Shown: piece by piece, positions 23,986 through 32,433 of the stretch
Position numbering within the stretch: the first letter of the stretch is position 1
How the letters are laid out: each line of letters opens with the position of its first letter
DNA from: DATBGO01 sp050011895
GTDB taxonomy: Bacteria; Actinomycetota; Actinomycetes; Streptosporangiales; Streptosporangiaceae
Reading direction: 5' to 3'
NCBI GenBank assembly: GCA_050011895.1
Contig: JBEKIF010000036.1
Span: 1 to 44,326 of the forward strand
DNA length: 44,326 nt
Notes under the pieces: generated by a model
Told to the model about the DNA's origin: nothing
Databases searched by the model: none
What the model saw: the letters and a program-made list of their open reading frames with translations, nothing else
Program-made: the position numbers and the translations under genes

Positions 23986-25575
23986 GTGGAGAGGCGGCTG
24001 GCGCCCTACCAGCGGATGCGGGACTTCGACAAGACTCCGGAGCCGGCCGGCGGGCAGCCACAGGGACGTTCGGCTGGCGCTCGCCGGTTTGTCGTGCAAC
24101 GGCACCGGGCTCGCCGGCTTCACTATGACCTGCGATTCGAGATCGACGGCGTGCTGGTGAGCTGGGCGGTGCCGAAGGGTCCGACGCTGGATCCGAAGGC
24201 GAAGCACACCGCGATCCACGTCGAGGACCATCCCATTGAGTACATCGACTTCGAGGGCGTCATTCCGGCGAAGGAGTACGGCGGGGGCGACGTGATCGTG
24301 TGGGACCGGGGCACCTGGGACCCACATGGTACCGATGACCCCGGTGCCGCCGTGGCCGCCGGCGAACTGCATGCCGATGTTTATGGCGAGAAACTTCACG
24401 GTCGCCTGGTCCTGGTGCGCCGTGGCCGCGAAAGCTCCGACAAGGAGCAGTGGCTGCTGCTGCATAAGAACGACGATCAAGCCGTCGACGGCTGGGACCC
24501 CGAGGACTACCCGAGGTCGGTGCTGAGCGGCCGCACCAACGACGAGGTGAAGGCCGACCCGGAGCGGATGTGGCGCTCCGATCTGCCGGCCTCGCAGGCG
24601 TCGGTGGCGATCGGCACTGCGGCCGACGGGCCCGGTGCCGCCGCCCTTGACGCGCTGGACTCCATGGGACCAGGTGGCACATGGGAGGTATTCGGCCGCA
24701 AGCTGCGGCTGACCAACCTGGAGAAGGTCCTGTTCCCTGCCCGGCCGGGCGAGGCGCCGGTGACCAAGCGTGAGTTTATCCGTTATACCGCTCAGATCTC
24801 TCCTGTCGTGCTGCCCTACCTGGCAGGCCGGGCGCTCAACATGCACCGTTTTCCTGGCGGGGCGGCCAGCAGCGGCTTCTGGCACAAGCAACTGCCCGAC
24901 CACGCACCGGCCTGGGTGCCGCGCTGGCACAAGCCCGACGCCGGCCAGGGAAAGGCGACGACCTACCTCGTCGTGGACGAGGCGGCTGCGCTGGTGTGGG
25001 CGGCCAACTTCGGCGCTCTTGAGTGGCACGCCTGGACTGCCCGCACAGCTGACCCGGACCGCCCCACATATGCGCTGTTCGATATCGATCCAGGTCCGGC
25101 TACCTCGTGGGACGACATGCTGGTGCTGGCCCGGCTGCACAGGACCGCGCTTGAGCACCTGGGGGTGCGGGCCCAGCCGAAGCTCACCGGCCAGCGGGGC
25201 ATCCAGATATGGGTCCCCATCACCCCCGGCCCCAGCTTCGATGAGACGCGGGCGTGGGCCGAGCAGGTGTCGCGGGCCATCGGTGCAATCGTCCCCGACC
25301 TGGTCAGCTGGAGCTGGGACGTCCAGGAGCGGCACGGCCTGGCCCGTCTCGACTACACGCAGAACGTTCACAACAAGACGCTCGTCGCCCCCTACAGCCC
25401 GCGCCCAGCGGCGGGCGCGCCGGTGTCCACCCCTATCGAATGGGATGAACTCGACGACCCGTCCCTGCGGTCTGATACCTTCACGATCCGCACGGTGCTG
25501 GACCGCGTGGCCAGGCGCGGCGACCCGTTCCGCAGCGTACTGCCGCCCGGCCAGGACCTGCCGCCGGTCCGCTAG
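23986..25575 (+). CDS. LigD-type phosphoesterase-polymerase fusion, copy 3, no ligase domain
   Basis: 529 residues from GTG 23986. The N-terminal 3'-phosphoesterase domain (about 30-200) keeps every residue expected for the LigD PE fold: His40, His46, Asp48 and Arg50 in VVQRHRARRLHYDLR, then His82 (VEDHP) and Tyr86. A linker of about 30 residues leads to the POL domain (about 235-525): LTNLEKVLFPA, FWHKQLPDHAPAWV, DxD at Asp366 and Asp368, GQRGIQIWVPI, and Asp456 in RLDYTQNVHNKT. Full LigD also carries an ATP-dependent ligase domain; it is absent. The protein could trim and fill DNA ends in non-homologous end joining, with a ligase encoded elsewhere. A 680-residue antisense frame covers it and is a shadow. 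Confidence 0.92.
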   Translation: MERRLAPYQRMRDFDKTPEPAGGQPQGRSAGARRFVVQRHRARRLHYDLRFEIDGVLVSWAVPKGPTLDPKAKHTAIHVEDHPIEYIDFEGVIPAKEYGGGDVIVWDRGTWDPHGTDDPGAAVAAGELHADVYGEKLHGRLVLVRRGRESSDKEQWLLLHKNDDQAVDGWDPEDYPRSVLSGRTNDEVKADPERMWRSDLPASQASVAIGTAADGPGAAALDALDSMGPGGTWEVFGRKLRLTNLEKVLFPARPGEAPVTKREFIRYTAQISPVVLPYLAGRALNMHRFPGGAASSGFWHKQLPDHAPAWVPRWHKPDAGQGKATTYLVVDEAAALVWAANFGALEWHAWTARTADPDRPTYALFDIDPGPATSWDDMLVLARLHRTALEHLGVRAQPKLTGQRGIQIWVPITPGPSFDETRAWAEQVSRAIGAIVPDLVSWSWDVQERHGLARLDYTQNVHNKTLVAPYSPRPAAGAPVSTPIEWDELDDPSLRSDTFTIRTVLDRVARRGDPFRSVLPPGQDLPPVR

Positions 25576-25708
25576 TGGGGACGCGATCATGCCGCGCGTT
25601 TTGGCGAATATCCGGCCGGACCCCGGCGGCTGTGCCACCGTTGCTCGCATGTGCGGGAGGCAGCCGGGTAGCTGGTAGTTCGCGGCTCGGCTGCGGAAAG
25701 GGCAGGTC

Positions 25709-26926
25709 GTGAGTTATGACGGGTACGTGGACGGCATCACAGCACGGCTGAGCCTGGCACTCGACGCCGAGCTCGCTGAGGCCACGGCGCTCCGGCATGA
25801 GCTGCACGCGCACCCTGAGTTGTCGGGCGGCGAGCAGCTGACCCGCCGGATGGTGCTCGACCGCCTGCCTGGCACCGAGGTGGCCGAGGTCGCTGACACC
25901 GGCGCCCTGGTCAGGATCGGCGGCCCCGGTCCCGCCATCGCAGTCCGGGCCGAGCTTGACGCGCTTCCGATCAAGGAGGCCACCGGCGCCCCATGGGCCG
26001 CCAGCAACGGCGCGATGCACGCGTGCGGGCACGACGTTCACCTGGCCGCGGTGGCCGCGCTTGCCAGATGCGTGCACCGGGCGGGCGGCCCGATGCCGTT
26101 GCTCGTCGTGCTGCAGCCGAGGGAAGAGACCTACCCGTCGGGTGCCAAGGACGTGACCTCGTCAGGCGTCCTGCCTCGGCACGGCGTGCGGGCGATGATC
26201 GGCGCTCACGTCCAGCCGGTACTGCAGGACGGCCTGGTGGCGTGTGACGGCGGGGTGGTCAACGCCGCGGCCGACGAGTTCGTGGTGACAATGCGCGGCC
26301 GCGGGGGTCATGCCGCGTATCCGCACCTGACCGCCGACCCGGTACTCGCCCTGGCCCAGTTTGCCGTGAGCGCGCAGCAGATCGTCAGCAGAACGGCCAA
26401 CCCGATAGTCCCGACGGTGGTCACTATTGGCTCGCTGCGCGCCGGGGACGCGGCCAACGCGACGCCCGACATCGCGACCGCGCGAGGCACCCTGCGTACC
26501 ATGTCGCAGACGCAGCGCCCGATGCTGCAGGCGCGGCTGGCCGAGATCGCTACCGGCGTCGCGATGACACACGGCTGCACGGCCGAGGTTACGGTCCTGG
26601 CCGGCGAGCCGCCGTTGCGCAATGACGCCCGGCTTGCCGAGGTGACAAGCCGCCATCTCGGCGGTCTCGGCCTGGGCGTCGGAGGCCCGCTGCACTCGTG
26701 CGGGGCGGACGACTTCGCTTACTTCACCGAGGTTCTTCCCGCACTGATGCTGTTCGTGGGAGTCGGCGACGGCATTTCCATGCGGCTGCACGACCACGAA
26801 TTCCTGCCGCCCGACCACACGGTCAGGTCCACAGCGCGAGCGCTGCTTGCCGGTTACCTGGCTGCCGCAGAGATCTTCGGCGAGCGCGGTTTAACAGCGG
26901 AGTGCGGCGACCTGGCCTGCCGGTAG
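25709..26926 (+). CDS. M20-family amidohydrolase / peptidase
   Basis: 405 residues, a complete M20D-type metallohydrolase. The N-terminal LRHELHAHPELSGGE, the metal-site stretch VRAELDALPIKEATG (Asp84 region), HACGHDVHL (Cys106, His108, Asp109) and the acidic pair QPREE (Glu139-Glu140) are in the expected order. The dimerisation domain holds GRGGHAAYPHLTADP. The C-terminal GADDFAYFTEVLPALMLFVGVG is usual. Relatives hydrolyse N-acyl amino acids, hippurate-like amides or auxin conjugates. GTG 25709 with GGCAGG upstream is the start. The substrate cannot be assigned. Confidence 0.92.
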   Translation: MSYDGYVDGITARLSLALDAELAEATALRHELHAHPELSGGEQLTRRMVLDRLPGTEVAEVADTGALVRIGGPGPAIAVRAELDALPIKEATGAPWAASNGAMHACGHDVHLAAVAALARCVHRAGGPMPLLVVLQPREETYPSGAKDVTSSGVLPRHGVRAMIGAHVQPVLQDGLVACDGGVVNAAADEFVVTMRGRGGHAAYPHLTADPVLALAQFAVSAQQIVSRTANPIVPTVVTIGSLRAGDAANATPDIATARGTLRTMSQTQRPMLQARLAEIATGVAMTHGCTAEVTVLAGEPPLRNDARLAEVTSRHLGGLGLGVGGPLHSCGADDFAYFTEVLPALMLFVGVGDGISMRLHDHEFLPPDHTVRSTARALLAGYLAAAEIFGERGLTAECGDLACR

Positions 26927-26936
26927 CCTGTCCGGC

Positions 26937-27190
26937 GTGCTTGAACAGGTGACCGTGATCCGCTGCGTCAGCCCGCTGCGCGAGGGCGGGGCGCTGTACT
27001 TTCATCACAACTGGACCGCCGCGCGCCCGCCGGCGCCCTTCGACGCATCCGATCACGTGCTGCGCGAAGCCGCGACCCGGCTCGCGGTGGCACCAGGGAG
27101 CACGATGGTCCAGCCCGGCCCGTGCACAGCGGGCTCGCCGCGGATCCCGTCGCCGACCTAGAACGTCTCTTTGCCGAGCTGGTGCGCTGA
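26937..27190 (+). pseudogene. HipA-like kinase gene remnant (internally deleted, frameshifted)
   Basis: The frame starting at GTG 26937 reads VTVIRCVSPLREGG, which is the N-terminal beginning of actinobacterial HipA-like kinase-domain proteins (PLREGGSLP-type start). It then jumps directly to GALYFHHNWTAARPPAPFDASDHVL, which resembles the far C-terminal region of the same family (HGAALYFHHNW type). The kinase core in between is missing. The original frame stops at about 27161, while a shifted frame (27122-27190) continues with AADPVADLERLFAELVR and then TGA. I read this as one gene that lost some 200 codons by deletion and then gained a frameshift. The family resemblance is from memory of conserved strings, not a search. 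Confidence 0.5.
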
Positions 27191-27200
27191 CCGGGCGCGA

Positions 27201-29687
27201 TCAGCCGGAGCCTTCGAGGCTGACGTTGTAGACGGTTGCCTGGAATGTGCCGGAGGCGTCGGGCGGCAGCTTGGTAAACCAGATGAGCACATAACGGGCG
27301 CCGCGTGCCGGTGTGGTGAGCCGCAGGTCGACCTGCCCGCCCGCGCCGGTTACCCGCGCCACGGGATGGGTGTCGGTGAGCGAGGCTGCTGCCGCGCCGG
27401 TGCGCACCTGGAAGTCGGCGCCTGGCAGGCTGCCAAGCGTGATCTTTATGCCCGTGATCGTCACCGGCCGGCCCATGTCGAGGAGCAGCCCGGTACCGGG
27501 TTTCAGGTTCCCGAACGCCGCTGTGGTGTACCAGGCTGTGTGCCAGGCAGTTGCCCGGCTGCCGTCGATCGCCGGCTGGGCATTGGTGCCCTGGCTGTCG
27601 CCGTAGGGATCGAACGTCACCGCGCTGGCCGGGGTCAGCGTGCGCGCCCGGGGGGCTTGGTGCGCGGGGGCCGTACCGCTGGCGGTGCCGTGGGGTGTTG
27701 TTACTCCACGCGCAAGCAGCCAGCCGCCCGCCACGCAGATGGCGAGGACAAAAAGAACGGCGGCGACGCGCAACACCTTGGCCACTGCGGCGGGCCCTGG
27801 GCTGGTAACCGCCGGGCTGGCAGGCCCTGGGCTGGCGGGTACTGGGCTGGCGGGCCCTGGGCTGGCAGGCGCTGGTATGGCAGGCCCTGGGCTGGTAAAC
27901 GCCTGGCTGGTAAACGCTGGGCTGGCAGGCCCTGGGCTGGCAGGCCCTGGGCTGGCGGGTACCGGGCTGGCGGGTACCGGGCTGGCGGGTACCGGGCTGG
28001 CGGGTACCGGGCTGGCGGGTACTGGGCTGGCGGGGGCTTGGGCTGGGGCCCCGGCGGCGGGGGAGGGGGCAGGCCACGCCGAGGCTGGTCTCGCGGGTGC
28101 TTGTCTGGCGGGTGCTGGTCTGGCGGGGGCTGCCCTGGCCGGAGTGGCGGCAGGCGCTGGCCCTACGGCGGCCGCTGAGCCGGGAGTTGCATGACCGGCT
28201 GTGCCTGGGCTAGCCGGACCTGGGCCTGCGGTGGCTGGGCTGGCGGTGGCTGGGCTGGCGGTGGCTGGGCTGGCGGTGCCTGGGCCTGCGGCTGAGCCGG
28301 CAATGCCTGGGCCGGCATGGGCCGAGCGTGACGGCGCGGGCGGAGGGACGGGCGGCGGCGGCCAAGCGTTCGCCGGTCCCGAGCCTGCGATCGGGGTCGG
28401 GGTCGGGGTCGAGGGCTGGGCCAGCGGCCGCGCTGTGGCGGCCACGGGCTTCGCTGGCTTGTTGCGGGGCTTCGCTGGCTTGTTGCGGGGCTTCGCTGGC
28501 TTGTTGCGGGAGCGAGTTGGGTCAGCCGCCGGGGTGCCCCGCTGCGTCCGGCCAGGTGTTGTGGCCTCCGGCGGGGTCGGCGATCGTCGGGAAAGCGGCG
28601 CCCGGCCGAAGGCCAGGCTGAGCGGCTGGGTAACGCTGGGCTCCTGGCTGAGCGGCGCCGAGCGAGCGCTGATCCCGGTTGCGGCCAGCGCGACGGTGAG
28701 CCCGGCTGGGCTAAGGATCGGTGGCTCATTGCCGCTGGCTTCGCCGAACAGTGCCCGGTAGATGATCGCTTCGACGTCGCCGGGTACGCCGGTCTGCAGC
28801 TCACGAGGGCTGACCGGACGCCCGGCCGTGCGCGGCGCAGCGGGCAGCCTGGTCTGCTCTTCGCCGGGCCAGTAGCCGGTGAGCGCCGCGTACAGGAGGC
28901 TGGCCAGGCTACGGGTGTCGGCGAGAGCCGGGTCGTTGGCTTCCGTCCCGGCAAGCGCCGCCGCGGTCGCCAGCCCGATGATCTTCACCTCGGAACGTGT
29001 GTCGCACCACACGCAATCCGGGGTCAGGCACAGGTGGGCGAGCCCAGCGGCGTGCGCAACACTAATGGCGCCGGCGGCCTCGGTGATGATTTCGACCGCA
29101 CGCCGGGGCTCGAGCGGGCCGATGGCGAGCACGTCATCGAGACGCTCACCTGAGGGCCACTCGGAGACGATGTAGCGGTGCTCAGGGCTGTCATCAGCGT
29201 CGAAGATCTGGACCAGCCGACGGTCGTTCAGCTGAGACGCGGCGCGCGCCGCCGCCACAACCTGGCCGAGGCGGCGGAATCCGGGCACGAAGGTGCGCAC
29301 GGTGACCGCACGGGCAAGGGCTCTATCGGTCGCCCGCCACAGCGACGATCCGCCTTCATCGCTGAGCTGCTCGTCGAGCCGGTACCGGTCGGCCAGGCGC
29401 CGCGCATCACCCTTCGGCCGCGCATCACTGCCGCCCGGCCCGGCAGGTTCGGCGGCAGATGCGGCAGTTCCGGCGGTGGCTTCGGCGGGTTCGGCTGTCG
29501 CTTCGGCAGCTGATGCGGCAGGTCCGGCTGCTGGTCCTGTGTCTTCGCGGTCAGGTGGCCCTGTGTCTTCGCGGTCAGGCCGCGCGTCGTCGCTGGGCAG
29601 CCCCGCATCTGGGCCGGCCAGTGGCGCGCCCTCATCGGCCAGCGACGCGGCCGACTCAACGCCGCTCCGCGCTGCACCTTGTGCCAT
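27201..29687 (-). CDS. Membrane-anchored pseudokinase with discoidin-like C-terminal domain
   Basis: 828 residues from ATG 29687 (GAGGGG upstream). Residues 1-95 are Ala/Pro/Asp-rich. About 96-345 is a protein-kinase fold (ADRYRLDEQLSDEGGSSLWRATD). The catalytic landmarks are lost: the beta-3 Lys is Arg131 (TVRTF), the HRD-type loop reads HLCLTPDCV (218-226), and DFG is replaced by IGLA (237-240). A long Ala-Pro-Ser linker with many PASPV units follows. One transmembrane helix lies at about 638-661. The extracellular tail (about 690-828) looks like an F5/8C/discoidin carbohydrate-binding domain (QPAIDGSRATAWHT, VTITGIKITLG). The plan recalls the pseudokinase-TM-sugar-binding part of mycobacterial MviN/MurJ, suggesting a scaffold in cell-wall synthesis. 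Confidence 0.85.
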   Translation of the reverse strand: MAQGAARSGVESAASLADEGAPLAGPDAGLPSDDARPDREDTGPPDREDTGPAAGPAASAAEATAEPAEATAGTAASAAEPAGPGGSDARPKGDARRLADRYRLDEQLSDEGGSSLWRATDRALARAVTVRTFVPGFRRLGQVVAAARAASQLNDRRLVQIFDADDSPEHRYIVSEWPSGERLDDVLAIGPLEPRRAVEIITEAAGAISVAHAAGLAHLCLTPDCVWCDTRSEVKIIGLATAAALAGTEANDPALADTRSLASLLYAALTGYWPGEEQTRLPAAPRTAGRPVSPRELQTGVPGDVEAIIYRALFGEASGNEPPILSPAGLTVALAATGISARSAPLSQEPSVTQPLSLAFGRAPLSRRSPTPPEATTPGRTQRGTPAADPTRSRNKPAKPRNKPAKPRNKPAKPVAATARPLAQPSTPTPTPIAGSGPANAWPPPPVPPPAPSRSAHAGPGIAGSAAGPGTASPATASPATASPATAGPGPASPGTAGHATPGSAAAVGPAPAATPARAAPARPAPARQAPARPASAWPAPSPAAGAPAQAPASPVPASPVPASPVPASPVPASPVPASPGPASPGPASPAFTSQAFTSPGPAIPAPASPGPASPVPASPGPASPAVTSPGPAAVAKVLRVAAVLFVLAICVAGGWLLARGVTTPHGTASGTAPAHQAPRARTLTPASAVTFDPYGDSQGTNAQPAIDGSRATAWHTAWYTTAAFGNLKPGTGLLLDMGRPVTITGIKITLGSLPGADFQVRTGAAAASLTDTHPVARVTGAGGQVDLRLTTPARGARYVLIWFTKLPPDASGTFQATVYNVSLEGSG
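27789..28035. repeat. In-frame 15-bp minisatellite within the pseudokinase linker
   Basis: About 16 head-to-tail 15-bp units of the type GGGCTGGCGGGTACC, with variants. They encode repeated five-residue PASPV/PASPG units on the minus strand. The most regular part is about 27950-28035, where consecutive copies are nearly identical, implying recent slippage. The period is a multiple of three, so copy number changes the length of the linker without breaking the frame. Confidence 0.9.
28446..28508. repeat. Three in-frame 21-bp repeats in the pseudokinase linker
   Basis: Three identical 21-bp units starting GGGCTTCGCTGGCTTGTTGC encode a basic KPAKPRN heptapeptide three times on the minus strand. 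The basic block lies on the cytoplasmic side between the kinase fold and the PASPV linker, so it could contact DNA, acidic lipids or a partner. Confidence 0.9.
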
Positions 29688-30162
29688 CGCCGTTCACCCC
29701 TCGCACATACCCAAGCAAACCGCCGAGCCTACCGAGGTGATAGAGCCGTTAGTCCCCGCACAGGCCATCGACTTGCCGAGGAAGCGGCTGGCGATGGGAC
29801 ATCTATAGCGTGACCGGCGTCTATAGGCAGTCAGCCAGTGACCGAAAGTGACTTCCGGGTGCCCGCCTACGGGGTGAGCGCCATGTCCCGCTGGAGACCG
29901 GCTGCGTCGTCGCCATGCATCACCAGGACCGGTCTGCTGATAGCAGATCGCGGCCATTTCCCTAGCCACCGCTAGTTTAGCCGGCAAACAGTCGGCTAAA
30001 GGCGAGACACGCTTTATATTGCGGTGTCGGCGCCGGAGTGATTGCCCGCGGCCCGCGGCCGGCGGCCGGCTGACGACGTTGAGTGGCTGACGACGTTGAG
30101 TGGCTGACGACGTTGAGTGGCTGACGACGGCGGGGTTGCCGACGACGGCGGGCGACCACGGC
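29688..30162. other. Gap between pseudokinase gene and VOC remnant
   Basis: No convincing gene. It holds a perfect inverted repeat TTTAGCCG (29976-29983) and CGGCTAAA (29993-30000) with a 9-base loop, which could be an operator or a weak terminator. It also holds three tandem 17-bp units at 30070-30120. The promoter of the pseudokinase gene is probably near 29700-29850, but no clear -35/-10 pair was identified. Confidence 0.5.
30070..30120. repeat. Three tandem 17-bp repeats
   Basis: Three exact copies of CTGACGACGTTGAGTGG, followed by the first nine bases of a fourth. The period is not divisible by three and no gene reads through. They lie just upstream of a broken VOC gene and may mark the end of the sequence that replaced its 5' half. 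Confidence 0.9.
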
Positions 30163-30375
30163 GGCATCGCGGCATCAGACCGCCTCGCTGACCTGGAAGG
30201 CCCTGGAGGTGGACGACTCGCCGGCGGTGACCGCCAGCCTGGCTGAAGCGGGCGCGACCGTGCTCGCCGAGCCGAATCGCCCGCCATAGACCTCGCTCAA
30301 CGCGCAGCTGGAGGCCCCGGGGCGGGCTGCAGCTAACGCTCTTCACCGAGATGGGAGACCAGGACTCCGCGCCTA
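30163..30375 (+). pseudogene. VOC/glyoxalase-family gene remnant (nonsense and frameshift)
   Basis: The frame through 30209 reads ALEVDDSPAVTASLAEAG then ATVLAEPNRPP, a typical second-half motif of VOC (glyoxalase/bleomycin-resistance) proteins. A TAG at 30287-30289 stands where these proteins usually have a Trp (PW-x-SLNAQLEAP). Reading continues as TSLNAQLEAP, and after a one-base shift in the run of G residues near 30318 the other frame gives GLQLTLFTEMGDQDSA, the expected C-terminus. The N-terminal half cannot be found; upstream are 17-bp repeats. At least one nonsense and one frameshift change are therefore visible. Its end touches the stop of the convergent amine oxidase gene. Confidence 0.7.
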
Positions 30376-32319
30376 GTCGTGGCATTCCGGCGGGACGTCC
30401 AGAGCGGGGTTCCGATCGAAGAACCCGAAGGGCTTGAGCCAGAACGAGACCGTGTCGACCGGCATGATCGGCCAGTCCTCCGGCCGGGTGATGTGGTGAA
30501 TGCCGAACACATACCACAGCACCAGGTCGGTGTTGTCGATGGACCGGTCCTGTGCCGTCCAGCTGGGCAGTCCGTGGTCGCGGTCACTGAGATTGGGGAA
30601 CTCGCCGCATGGCCAGCGTTCGTCCTGGCGGTAGGGGGTGACCCAGAGCGTGTGCCCGATCACCCCGGCCCGCTGCAAGACGGGCGAAGCGGGGTCGATC
30701 AGTGGCGGGAAGGCGCCGCCCGGGACCAGCTTGTACCCGACCGGGGTGCCGAGCCCGTTCCTGACGTTGTCGTTGACGACCTTCCAGCTCTTCTGCGTGT
30801 GCCAGTCGTAGTCCTGGGTGCCTTCGGCCTCGGTGCGCAGTGGTGTCTCGCGGAGTACCAGGCCCAGCCGGTATGGGTCGTCATCACGGGCGCCCCGTGG
30901 TTGTGACTGCACCGCATACACCGTGTTGGCAGGCCCGTCCACGTCAAGATCGAGACGGGCCACGATGAAATGCTGGTGGAAGGGCGCGTAGGTCCGCTGG
31001 TCCACGAGCGTGCCGAACGGCGGCTGGCGCCCATCGCCGAAGTAGGAGGTGACCACGATGCCGGTGGCGCGCACCTCGCACTCGATGTTGCCGTCCTGAT
31101 AGAAGCGCCAGTACACGAGGTACTCGTAGTTCGCGACGGTGACCTGGAACGACACCACGAGCCGCCGGGCCCGGCGCACTTCTGGGCCCGTCACCTGATC
31201 CACGTGCTTCCAGCTGACGCCGTTGTCCTCCTCATGAATGCAGATCGCGCGGGGGATAACGCGCGGCTGCCCGGCTGAGTCGTGCACGACGGCGTCGAGG
31301 TACGTGATCTCGCCCAGGCAGTCACAGCCGCGCTCGAGCGAGGCGGTCATGAAGCCCAGACCCCACTCGCCGACGTCGAAAGCGGTCCGGCGGTAGTGAT
31401 CGCTGGTCGGATCCCGGTAGGGCACGACCATCTCCGCGAACGACAGCCGGTGCGCTATGGGCCGGAGGCGGCCGGTGTCGCGGTATCCCACCTCGTGCAG
31501 GACGAGGCCCTCCCGGTAGTTGAAACCAAGCCGCAGCTCCCAGTTCTGCCAAGAGAGGTGCCTGCCCGCCAGGGTGAACGAGACGCCTTCGGGCTGGCTG
31601 ATGTGCAGTGGCGCCACTTCCCGCAGCGGCATCGGGAGGAGCCTGGGCAGGTACTCGCCGGTGACCTCGGGCGGCTCGGCGGTCGTGTCGCCGCCGAGGT
31701 CGTCTTCGAGCTCGACCATCGTCATCTGGTTGAGGTCGACGATGGGATGCAGCCCGCTGACGTGATGCGCGTACGGGTTGCCATCTTCGCTGCCCCGGTA
31801 CCAGACGTCTGACCAGCCCAGCCGCAGTCCGCGGTGGCGCGGCGGAACGAGCGCGGCGCCGTAGGCCCAGACGTCGGTGAGGACGCGGGTCCCATCGGTC
31901 ATCCCGCGACGGGCGAGCGCCGCGGTCAGCAACGGATGTTCGCGCAGCATCTCGTCACACTCGTGCCACTCGTCCAGCGTCATGTTCGGCTGCTGGCCAG
32001 GGAGGTGTTCCCAGGCCGTGACGGCGGCGTCGGTCAGCGACACCACCGCGCGGTAGGCGTGCCCGTCATCACGGTTCCAGCAGATGGCGACCGCCTCACG
32101 AGTAGCCGGCTGCCCGGCGGGGTGGCCCTGCGGTACCTGGGCCGCATCCTTGGCTGGTTCCCTGAGCTCGATCGAGGCGACCCGCCACCGCGCGCCGACC
32201 GACCGCTCCTGCCGCAGTATGGACGCGACCAGGCGGAACTCCTCGGCCGTCAGCGGGTCGAGCGGATGAGCCTCCCCGGCGACCCCGGAAACCTCACTGG
32301 GCTGTTGTGTCGCGCTCAA
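30373..32319 (-). CDS. Copper-containing primary amine oxidase
   Basis: 648 residues, full length for the family. The start is TTG 32319 with an exceptionally good AGGAGGAGG site seven bases upstream. The TPQ cofactor precursor is Tyr398 in VANYEYLVYW (consensus NY[DE]). Copper ligands: His448 and His450 in FHQHF, and a third histidine in GIHHITRPEDWPIMP (His608 or His609). The catalytic-base region is YLDAVVHDSAGQPRVIPRAI. No signal peptide is seen, so it acts in the cytoplasm like AGAO of Arthrobacter. It oxidises primary amines to aldehydes with release of ammonia and hydrogen peroxide. No aldehyde dehydrogenase or amine transporter gene adjoins it. Confidence 0.95.
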   Translation of the reverse strand: MSATQQPSEVSGVAGEAHPLDPLTAEEFRLVASILRQERSVGARWRVASIELREPAKDAAQVPQGHPAGQPATREAVAICWNRDDGHAYRAVVSLTDAAVTAWEHLPGQQPNMTLDEWHECDEMLREHPLLTAALARRGMTDGTRVLTDVWAYGAALVPPRHRGLRLGWSDVWYRGSEDGNPYAHHVSGLHPIVDLNQMTMVELEDDLGGDTTAEPPEVTGEYLPRLLPMPLREVAPLHISQPEGVSFTLAGRHLSWQNWELRLGFNYREGLVLHEVGYRDTGRLRPIAHRLSFAEMVVPYRDPTSDHYRRTAFDVGEWGLGFMTASLERGCDCLGEITYLDAVVHDSAGQPRVIPRAICIHEEDNGVSWKHVDQVTGPEVRRARRLVVSFQVTVANYEYLVYWRFYQDGNIECEVRATGIVVTSYFGDGRQPPFGTLVDQRTYAPFHQHFIVARLDLDVDGPANTVYAVQSQPRGARDDDPYRLGLVLRETPLRTEAEGTQDYDWHTQKSWKVVNDNVRNGLGTPVGYKLVPGGAFPPLIDPASPVLQRAGVIGHTLWVTPYRQDERWPCGEFPNLSDRDHGLPSWTAQDRSIDNTDLVLWYVFGIHHITRPEDWPIMPVDTVSFWLKPFGFFDRNPALDVPPECHD

Positions 32320-32433
32320 CGATGCCTCCTCCTGACCTGCCTACGCGCCGGGCCGTCGTGCCACGCGGGCCAGCTGCCGCGGCCCGCCGATGCCGGCTAG
32401 GGCGCGGCTGCTGCGGAGGCCAGCCGCGCTCGG

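Noticed and set aside
23608..25650. A 680-codon open frame on the minus strand across the third LigD-type gene.
   Set aside because: It is antisense to a protein with complete phosphoesterase and polymerase motifs. High GC removes stops from the opposite strand, and the translation is Arg/His/Gln-rich without any domain.
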